Assembly: GCA_010024875.1 (NCBI GenBank)
Contig: RGFZ01000012.1
Coordinates: 1 to 63,853, forward strand
Length of the DNA stretch: 63,853 nt
Reading direction: 5' to 3'
Origin: Oxalobacteraceae bacterium
GTDB lineage: Bacteria > Pseudomonadota > Gammaproteobacteria > Burkholderiales > Burkholderiaceae_D
The notes beneath the pieces are model-generated. The model had not been told where the DNA came from. It was given only the letters and a program-made list of their open reading frames with translations, and did not search any database. Below, one piece after another: positions 55,989 to 63,853 of the stretch; the stretch's first letter is position 1; each line of letters begins with the position of its first letter. Position numbers and translations under genes: made by a program.

Positions 55989-56013
55989 GGGCAGCGTAAG
56001 CTGCCCTTTTTTT
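55989..56013 (+). terminator. Rho-independent terminator of glnA
   Basis: Stem GGGCAGC/GCTGCCC with a GTAA loop and seven Ts, about 27 bases after the stop. Confidence 0.93.
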
Positions 56014-56117
56014 GATTACCGATGTTGTTTATTTGGCAAATAAGATGCGTGGGATTCTGGTATAAAAAAGTGGTCCCGACCATGTCCTCCCTGCTGAATT
56101 CTGATGAGGCAACAACA

Positions 56118-56600
56118 ATGAAGCTTCTCCCGCGCACCTTGCGATTACCGCTGATCATCGCCGCTGTTTTGGCCGCCCAGGCCTCAGCGCAAGGCGTCTA
56201 TCTGTGCACCTTGCCCAATGGCATGCGTGAATATCGCAACACTGGAGACACGCGAGGATGCCGCAAGCTCGACCTCGAAGCCATCTCCACGATTCCGTCG
56301 CTTCCCTCCCAGCCACCGCAGGCCAAGGCATCGGTCGATCCTTCTTTCCCTCGCATCGAGAGCCAGATTCAGAAGCGGCGCGACCAGGACAGGATGCAAA
56401 TCTTGCTGGAAGAGATCCGCACTGAAGAGAGCAAGCTCTCTGAACTCAGGCGCGAGTTTCAGAATGGCGAGCCCGAACGCTTAGGCAGCGAACGCAACTA
56501 TGCAAAATATCAGGAGCGCGTCGCGATGATGAAAGAAGAGATGATGCGCACCGAGAAAAACATCGAGGCGCTGCGCCGCGAGATCAGTCAATTAAAATAG
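56118..56600 (+). CDS. Exported DUF4124-like protein with coiled coil
   Basis: 160 aa from the ATG at 56118 (MKLLPRTLRLPLIIAAVLAA); the frame is open upstream without coding character. Signal peptide to about residue 25 (ASAQ). The mature N-terminus VYLCTLPNGMREYRNTGDTRGC resembles DUF4124, with two Cys. The rest, from about residue 90, is a charged coiled coil (LLEEIRTEESKLSELRREF). It lies between glnA and ntrB, as in several relatives as I recall. Function unknown. Confidence 0.7.
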   Translation: MKLLPRTLRLPLIIAAVLAAQASAQGVYLCTLPNGMREYRNTGDTRGCRKLDLEAISTIPSLPSQPPQAKASVDPSFPRIESQIQKRRDQDRMQILLEEIRTEESKLSELRREFQNGEPERLGSERNYAKYQERVAMMKEEMMRTEKNIEALRREISQLK

Positions 56601-56679
56601 ACGTTTCGTCGGCTTGCATCCGCTGGTTTATCCCGGGCCGCGCAGCGGCCCTTTGTGTTTCTGAAGCCTCAGGATCATC

Positions 56680-57649
56680 GTGGACATACTCTCGACCTCG
56701 CTTGGCGGGCTGGATCTGCTGGCCTCCGCTGTCCTCGTGCTGGACCGTCAGGCTCGTATCACCTACGCCAACGCTGCCGCTGAGAGCCTGCTGGAGAGCT
56801 CATTCAAGGTGCTGAACCAGCAGCGCCTGCCCGACCTGTTCATCAATGGCAAGAAGCTCACCTCGATACTCGATCAGGCGCGCCAGCATCAGTTTGATCA
56901 GAAGCGCGAGGATTTGCTGCTCGAGCGGCTGGGCAAATCTCCGCTGCAGGTGAATGTGATCGTCACCGTGCTGGACGATCCGAATAATCCCGTGCTGCTC
57001 GAGCTGCGCGAGAATGTACAGCAGCTCAAGCTGGATCGCGAAGAGCGCTTGCTGGACCAGACACAGGCGACCAAGGAGCTGATCCGCAACCTTGCGCATC
57101 ATTAAGGAGTCCGACCGCCTGCAGACCCTCGTCGACCGGCTGCTCGCACCGCACCGGCGTCCGCAGATTGTTGGCGATGTGAATATCCACGAAGTCTTCG
57201 AGCGCGTGCGCAGCCTGATCATGGCCGAGTTCCCACAGGGCCTGACCATTCGCCGCGACTATGATTTGTCGCTGCCCGAGTTCCGTGGCGACAAAGAGCA
57301 GCTGATACAAGCGGTGCTGAACATTGCACACAATGCTGCGCAGGCGCTCGCGTCTCGAATGGTGGCGGGCGATGCCGAATTGATATTCCGTAGCCGTATC
57401 GCCCGTTCAATCACGCTCGCCAAGGTACGTTATCGGCTGGCACTAGACTTGCATATCATAGACAACGGCCCGGGCATCCCGGCTGAGCTGAAGGACAGAA
57501 TCTTCTACCCGCTGGTGTCCGGCAGGGATGGGGGAAGCGGATTGGGTTTGACACTGGCCCAGACCTTCATTCAGCAGCACAGCGGCGTCATCGAATGTGA
57601 CAGCCGCCCCGGTTGCACGGACTTTCGTATCCTGATTGGCTTGCCCTGA
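56680..57649 (+). pseudogene. ntrB: Nitrogen sensor kinase NtrB, H-box deleted with frameshift
   Basis: Frame 1 starts at a GTG at 56680 and encodes the PAS-type sensor domain, ending TKELIRNLAHH then TAA at 57103. Frame 2 resumes at ATT 57101 with IIKESDRLQTLVDRLLAP and a complete ATPase domain (NIAHNAAQAL, IDNGPGIP, GGSGLGLTLAQT). In intact NtrB about 31 residues (EIKNPLGG to the second DHp helix) separate LAH and II(K/E). Here they are missing and the frame is shifted, a loss of about 92 bases. The His itself (57097-57099) remains but lacks its helix. Kinase activity should be lost. ntrC follows 100 bases later and is intact. Confidence 0.85.
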
Positions 57650-57751
57650 TCCAGTGCACATGGTTCGCGCCGGTTCAGTGCAGACTAAACGGGCGCGAGC
57701 GGGGCACCATGATGGTGCCTGTAATGAACAGCAGTACCCTGGGCAATTTAC

Positions 57752-59272
<1,521 letters not shown>

Positions 59273-59274
59273 TC

Positions 59275-59487
59275 TCAGCCGCGCACAATCCGCAGAGGCG
59301 GATGCTTGACGAGCTCGGCTGGCTTGTTGGTCTCGCGTCTTTTCTCGCTGGGCGGAGTCCAGCCGTGGCGTCGCCACAGCGACTGCACATCCGATCCCGG
59401 CAGCCATTGATGTTCGCCATCGCGCTTACCTGCAGCGGGTAACACGAACGCTTCTTCGAATTTTTGCTGAAACTGTTTCTCTTCCAT
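59275..59487 (-). CDS. Small hypothetical protein
   Basis: 70 aa from the ATG at 59487 with GGGAG eight bases upstream; a longer frame to 59550 has no ribosome site. It reads MEEKQFQQKFEEAF, then a central GSDVQSLWRRHGWTPPSE. No signal peptide. I recall similar small proteins in related genomes but no function. It converges on ntrC with a 2-base gap and lies downstream of the broken prpR. Confidence 0.5.
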   Translation of the reverse strand: MEEKQFQQKFEEAFVLPAAGKRDGEHQWLPGSDVQSLWRRHGWTPPSEKRRETNKPAELVKHPPLRIVRG

Positions 59488-59570
59488 CTCAGTCACTCCC
59501 ACGCCGGGTATAGACAGACTTTTACGCAGAGAGAATCGTCTCAACACCAAAAATCTTTAGGGCAGGGGAC

Positions 59571-61132
59571 TCACGGATCCGATTTCAGTTTCCGCCACAG
59601 CGTCGTTCGACTGATGCCCAGATAAGCTGCGGCTTCCGCGCGGTTACCCTTGAACCTGCGCAGTACGGCGTGCACATCGACTGATCCGGCGGGAGTGGGT
59701 CCGGTGGTCGCGCTCACAGAGGCACGCGATAACTCCGGGGCTAGCTGAGAGAGCAGTACAGGCGTCAGTGCCTGCAGCGGCTCTACGGCAAGAAACAGTG
59801 CCACCCGCTGCATGAGATTGCGCAGCTCGCGCACATTGCCGGGCCAGTGCCATGTTTCCAGCAGCGGGCCGCAAGTCTGCAGCTCCGCATGAAGGTTCGC
59901 GCCGGGTCGCGCGCCCAGCTCGGCCAGCGAATTTTTTAACCACCATTCTGCCAGCGGCACAATATCCCCAGTGCGCTCACGTAGCGGCGCAATGCTCATC
60001 CGAAGCACACCCAGTCGGTAGAAAAGATCGGCACGAAACTCGCCCTGCGCGACACGCTCTTCAAGACGGCAATGGGTCGCGCTGATGATGCGCACATCGA
60101 TGGGTATGGGCCGGGTGCCGCCGACACGAACGACCTCTTTTTCTTCGAGCACGCGCAGCAGCCGAGTCTGCAAGGGCAGCGGCATCTCGCCGATCTCGTC
60201 TAGCCGAACAGCTCGGATTCCAGCAGCGACTCTGCGATCGCGCCGCAGTTGATCGCCACAAAGGGATGCGCGCCGCCGCCCTTGCGCTGACTTTCGGCGT
60301 GGATTGCCTGCGCGACCAGCTCCTTGCCTGTACCCGTTTCGCCTTCGATCAGCACCGGGGCCGGGGACTTCGCGTACAGCATGATCGTTTGCCGCAAAGA
60401 TTGCATGTGGTCAGAATCACCGCGCAGTTCACCGATGCCATGTTTCGCGCGCAGCTTATCCGGTACCGGATAATGTCTGCCGCGCGGCGTTTCCAGCTGG
60501 GTCGCACGTGTGAGATCGAGCGCGTCTTCGAATGCCTGCCGTATTGATGCAGCAGAGTAGACGAATACCCCGGCCATTCCGGCTTCTTCAGCAAGGTCGG
60601 TAATCAGACCAGCGCCGACAATCGCCTTGATGCCTGAGGCCTTCATCTCGTTGACCTGCGCGCGCGCATCTTCCACCGTCACATAGGTGCGTTGCATGAT
60701 CGTCAGCCCGAAGGTCTGCTGGAACTCTTCCAGCTCGCGCAGCGGCTCCTGATAGTTGATCAGTCCAATCTCTGGCGTGATCTTGCGTGCGCGCGCCAGC
60801 GCCTGCATCACATCGAACCCACTCGCTTTGGCGGTGATGACGGGAATCGATAGCCTGCTCTTCAGATAGGCCGCATTTGAGCCAGCAGATATCACCGCAT
60901 CGCAGCGCTCGTTCTGAAGTTTTTCACGGATATGGGCAACCGCTTCCTCGAAACCCAGCGGTATCAGCTCGATGCTTGCTCGATCGTCGAACTCGACCGT
61001 GATGTCTCGGAACAGGTCGAACAGGCGCGACATCGAGACCGTCCAGAACACGGGTTGGGTCTGATTATCGCGAGCATGGAAGGGTGGGCGGACCATCGCG
61101 GGATATTTCAATGTTTCATCATAATGAAACAT
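59571..61132 (-). pseudogene. prpR: Propionate regulator PrpR, GAFTGA region deleted with frameshift
   Basis: Two frames. The first (start 61132 or, more likely, Met13 at 61096) encodes the PrpR_N sensor domain and the AAA+ domain up to LLESELFG, then TAG at 60200. The second resumes with [20 protein letters not shown] and runs to a Fis-type helix-turn-helix (GNRAEAAAYLGISRTTLWRKL). Intact PrpR has about 27 residues between, including the GAFTG(A/S) loop that contacts sigma-54. They are missing, about 82 bases lost, and the frame is shifted. It should be non-functional as an activator. Its target promoter and operator are intact next door. Confidence 0.88.
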
Positions 61133-61137
61133 TGAAA
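61106..61137. promoter_or_regulatory. Palindromic operator between prpR and prpB
   Basis: TTTCAATGTTTCAT and ATGAAACATTGAAA form a perfect 14-bp inverted repeat around CATA. A further half-site ATGAAACAT lies at 61144-61152. It overlaps the upstream prpR start codon and is about 120 bases from the prpB -24/-12 promoter, an enhancer-like position for PrpR. Binding is inferred. Confidence 0.65.
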
Positions 61138-61256
61138 CACAAAATGAAACATCTGCGCAACAAGACTTTTGCCTGAATTTTTAGCAAGGTCGGCAAGCCT
61201 CTGTTTCCACGCAGGTTTTGCGGGCCCGCCTGTGGACTACCTTGTTCGCCATGAGA

Positions 61257-61273
61257 TGGCATGCCGATTGCAC
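61257..61273 (+). promoter_or_regulatory. Sigma-54 promoter of prpB
   Basis: TGGCATG-CCGA-TTGCAC fits the sigma-54 consensus TGGCACG-N4-TTGCW with correct GG/GC spacing, about 50 bases upstream of the prpB ATG. Confidence 0.8.
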
Positions 61274-61319
61274 ACTGGTGCAGGACAATTTATCGATTTG
61301 TTCATTCCATAGGATTCCC

Positions 61320-62210
61320 ATGACCAAGCTCACACCCGGCGCCAAATTCAGGCAGGCGATGAAGGAAGAATCGCCACTGCAAGTCATCGGCGCGATCAAT
61401 GCCAATCACGCGCTGCTGGCCAAACGCGCGGGCTTTCGCGCGATCTATCTGTCGGGCGGCGGCGTGGCCGCTGGTTCGCTCGGCCTGCCCGATCTTGGCA
61501 TCTCCAACCTCGATGATGTATTGACCGATGTTCGCCGCATCACCGATGTCTGCGATCTGCCGCTGCTAGTCGATGTCGATACCGGTTTTGGTTCGTCCGC
61601 ATTTAATGTCGCTCGCACTGTGAAATCAATGATCAAATTCGGTGCCGCCGCACTCCATATCGAAGATCAGGTGGGCGCAAAGCGTTGCGGCCATCGTCCC
61701 AACAAAGAAATCGTTTCCAAGCAGGAGATGGTGGACCGCGTGAAAGCTGCCGTCGATGCGCGCACGGATGACCAGTTTGTCATCATGGCGCGCACCGATG
61801 CGCTGGCCGTCGAGGGATTGGACGCCGCCATTGAGCGTGCTGTCGCTTGCGTGGAAGCAGGTGCAGACATGATCTTCCCCGAAGCGATCACCGAGCTGGC
61901 AATGTACAAACAATTCGCCGCAGCCGTGAAAGTGCCGGTTCTGGCCAACATCACCGAATTTGGCGCAACGCCGCTGTTTACGGTGGAAGAATTGCGCGGC
62001 GCAGACGTCGGCCTCGTGCTCTATCCGCTGTCGGCCTTTCGTGCAATGAACAAGGCGGCAGAAAATGTTTACCTTGCGGTTCGTCGCGATGGCACGCAAA
62101 AGCATGTCGTCGATACCATGCAGACCCGCATGGAGCTGTATGACCGTATTGGCTATCACGATTTCGAGCAAAAGCTCGACGCGCTTTTCGCACAGCAAAA
62201 AACCAAGTAA
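61320..62210 (+). CDS. prpB: 2-methylisocitrate lyase
   Basis: 296 aa enzyme that splits 2-methylisocitrate into pyruvate and succinate, the last step of the methylcitrate cycle. The ATG at 61320 gives [17 protein letters not shown]; the upstream frame is not coding. The catalytic motif is [11 protein letters not shown] and metal ligands are in [10 protein letters not shown]. It lies 17 bases before prpC. Expression should depend on sigma-54 and PrpR, which is broken here. Confidence 0.96.
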   Translation: MTKLTPGAKFRQAMKEESPLQVIGAINANHALLAKRAGFRAIYLSGGGVAAGSLGLPDLGISNLDDVLTDVRRITDVCDLPLLVDVDTGFGSSAFNVARTVKSMIKFGAAALHIEDQVGAKRCGHRPNKEIVSKQEMVDRVKAAVDARTDDQFVIMARTDALAVEGLDAAIERAVACVEAGADMIFPEAITELAMYKQFAAAVKVPVLANITEFGATPLFTVEELRGADVGLVLYPLSAFRAMNKAAENVYLAVRRDGTQKHVVDTMQTRMELYDRIGYHDFEQKLDALFAQQKTK

Positions 62211-62227
62211 CCCCCGGAGAAATCATC

Positions 62228-63382
62228 ATGAGCGAGCAACAGGCCTCTGGCTTCAAACCCAAAAAATCCGTCGCACTGTCCGGCGTCACCGCTGGCAATA
62301 CCGCGCTGTGCACAGTCGGCAAGACCGGTAACGATTTGCACTACCGCGGCTATGACATTCTTGATGTCGCCGACACCTGCGAATTCGAAGAGATCGCTCA
62401 CCTGCTGGTGCATGGCAAGTTGCCTACCACCGCTGAGCTGGTCGCATATAAGCAAAAGCTCAAGGCATTACGTGGTTTGCCCGCGAATGTGAAGGCCGTG
62501 CTCGAATGGCTACCCGCATCATCACATCCTATGGACGTGATGCGCTCGGGTGTTTCCGCGCTGGGTTGCGTACTGCCCGAAAAAGCTGATCACAATGTCC
62601 CCGGCGCGCGCGATATCGCCGACCGCCTGATGGCCTCCCTAGGCTCCATGCTGCTGTACTGGTATCACTACAGCCATAATGGCAAGCGTATCGAAGTCGA
62701 GACCGATGACGATTCCATCGGCGGCCACTTCCTGCACTTGCTGCATGGTCATGAGCCCTCCGATCTGTGGGTCAAGGCGATGCATATCTCGCTGATCCTG
62801 TACGCTGAGCATGAGTTCAATGCCTCCACCTTCGCTGGTCGCGTGATCGCGGGTACGGGTTCGGATATGTTCTCTGCGATCACCGGTGCCATCGGCGCGC
62901 TGCGTGGCCCCAAGCATGGCGGGGCAAATGAAGTGGCCTTCGAAATTCAGAAGCGCTATGACAATCCGGATGAGGCCGAGGCCGATATCCGTCGCCGCGT
63001 CGAGAACAAGGAAGTCATTATCGGCTTTGGTCACCCGGTGTATACCATCTCCGATCCGCGCAACAAGGTCATCAAGGAAGTCGCGCGCAATTTGTCCAAG
63101 CAAGCCGGTTCGACAAAAATGTTCGATATTGCCGAGCGCCTGGAAAGCGTGATGTGGGATGTGAAGAAAATGTTCCCGAACCTCGACTGGTTCTCGGCTG
63201 TCTCGTATCACATGATGGGCGTACCAACCGCGATGTTCACACCGCTGTTCGTCATCTCGCGTACCTCTGGCTGGTCGGCGCACATCATCGAGCAGCGTAT
63301 CGATAACAAGATCATCCGTCCGAGCGCGAATTACGTTGGGCCGGAGAATCTGAAGTTTGTGCCGATTTCAAAGCGGAAGTAA
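62228..63382 (+). CDS. prpC: 2-methylcitrate synthase
   Basis: 384 aa citrate-synthase-family enzyme condensing propionyl-CoA with oxaloacetate. Its length and GGANEVAFE, with [12 protein letters not shown] near the end, fit PrpC rather than the longer GltA. Catalytic His residues are in [11 protein letters not shown] and in the GPKHGGANE loop. GGAGAAATC precedes the ATG. It lies between prpB and acnD, which are in the same operon. A REP-like repeat follows. Confidence 0.95.
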   Translation: MSEQQASGFKPKKSVALSGVTAGNTALCTVGKTGNDLHYRGYDILDVADTCEFEEIAHLLVHGKLPTTAELVAYKQKLKALRGLPANVKAVLEWLPASSHPMDVMRSGVSALGCVLPEKADHNVPGARDIADRLMASLGSMLLYWYHYSHNGKRIEVETDDDSIGGHFLHLLHGHEPSDLWVKAMHISLILYAEHEFNASTFAGRVIAGTGSDMFSAITGAIGALRGPKHGGANEVAFEIQKRYDNPDEAEADIRRRVENKEVIIGFGHPVYTISDPRNKVIKEVARNLSKQAGSTKMFDIAERLESVMWDVKKMFPNLDWFSAVSYHMMGVPTAMFTPLFVISRTSGWSAHIIEQRIDNKIIRPSANYVGPENLKFVPISKRK

Positions 63383-63402
63383 TTCGTTGAATTGCGAAAA
63401 GT

Positions 63403-63487
63403 CACTGGGTCCCGGTTTTCGCCGGGATGACAGTGTTGAAGTCGTTAGCCTGTAATTCGTCACCCCGGCGCAGGCCGGGGTCCAGTG
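63403..63487. repeat. REP-like paired inverted repeat between prpC and acnD
   Basis: CACTGGGTCCCGG-TTTTC-GCCGGGATGAC (63403-63431) is mirrored by GTCACCCCGGC-GCA-GGCCGGGGTCCAGTG (63459-63487). Each is itself a small hairpin and together they make a larger imperfect inverted repeat. This style (CACTGG/TCATCCCGGC) is common as interspersed repeats in proteobacterial genomes. Confidence 0.75.
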
Positions 63488-63548
63488 TCTTCCATCGCCC
63501 GGCGCTACTTGTCTGAAAACCTCTGACAGAATCCCACCTCACCCAATC

Positions 63549-63853
63549 ATGAACACCGCCCACCGTAAATCTCTCCCAGGAACCCAGCTCGATTATTTCG
63601 ACGCCAAAGCTGCCGTCGACGCCATCCAGCCCGGCGCCTACGACAAACTGCCCTACACCTCGCGCGTGCTCGCTGAGAACCTCGTACGTCGCTGCGATCC
63701 CTCCACACTGACCGAGTCGCTGAAGCAGCTGATTGAGCGCCGTCGTGACATGGATTTCCCCTGGTTCCCCGCGCGCGTTGTGTGCCACGATATTCTCGGG
63801 CAGACTGCGCTGGTCGATCTTGCCGGTCTGCGCGATGCGATCGCCGATCAGGG
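63549..63853 (+). CDS. acnD: 2-methylcitrate dehydratase AcnD, 5' part (cut by window edge)
   Basis: The ATG at 63549 opens a frame to the window end, 101 complete codons. It reads MNTAHRKSLPGTQLDYFDAK, then PGAYDKLPYTSRVLAENLVRR and ARVVCHDILGQTALVDLAGL. These are the N-terminal signatures of the Fe-S dehydratase AcnD, which works with PrpF in the methylcitrate cycle instead of PrpD. It follows prpC by 166 bases. The rest of the gene, with the cluster cysteines, is outside the window. Confidence 0.92.
   Translation, partial: MNTAHRKSLPGTQLDYFDAKAAVDAIQPGAYDKLPYTSRVLAENLVRRCDPSTLTESLKQLIERRRDMDFPWFPARVVCHDILGQTALVDLAGLRDAIADQ

Overview
This window looks like chromosomal DNA of a betaproteobacterium, probably order Burkholderiales and perhaps Oxalobacteraceae-like. 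This is inferred from gene families, not from a search. The supporting content is minCDE, an Arg32-type elongation factor P beside earP, a phasin plus acetoacetyl-CoA synthetase (polyhydroxybutyrate economy), gltX followed by tRNA-Glu, glnA-ntrB-ntrC, and a prpR/prpB-prpC-acnD methylcitrate locus. The DNA is moderately GC-rich by eye, and most genes are long and intact. The window cuts one gene at each end.

Layout: 1-7.6 kb holds a secreted nuclease, a BON-domain protein, acetoacetyl-CoA synthetase, the minC-minD-minE-DUF429 operon and a phasin. 7.7-10.4 kb holds a damaged CRP/FNR-type regulator, an orphan NarL-type response regulator with an FNR-like box upstream, and a DUF2721 membrane protein. 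10.4-17.7 kb is vitamin B12 uptake: a cobalamin riboswitch leads btuB-btuC-btuD, while btuF sits on the other strand coupled to panC. 17.8-22.8 kb is housekeeping (scpA, metG, gltX, tRNA-Glu) with a broken tRNA-Ala. 22.8-24.3 kb is a scrapyard of toxin-antitoxin remnants. 24.4-37 kb mixes single enzymes, two bactofilins, a membrane histidine kinase, YhhQ, and earP-efp.

37-46 kb is the most coherent accessory system: an IclR regulator diverging from an MBL-fold hydrolase, a flavin aromatic hydroxylase, DUF2783, a VOC protein, a fumarylacetoacetase-like hydrolase and a complete TRAP transporter. It reads as an import-and-degradation module for an unidentified, probably aromatic, acid. 46-54 kb contains small regulators, a stress protein, an acyltransferase, prfC and an orphan TAXI protein. 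54.5-63.9 kb holds glnA with a sigma-54 promoter, ntrB-ntrC, and the divergent prpR / prpBC-acnD locus with a sigma-54 promoter and a perfect palindromic operator.

The strongest unexpected signal is a series of short internal deletions, most with frameshifts, that hit conserved cores: the sensor-domain start of the CRP/FNR regulator, the H-box of NtrB, the GAFTGA loop of PrpR, and the 5' half of a tRNA-Ala(GGC). Two of these remove the sensor or activator of sigma-54 systems whose promoters are still intact. Either this genome is losing regulators or the assembly has a recurrent deletion artefact. The raw reads would decide.
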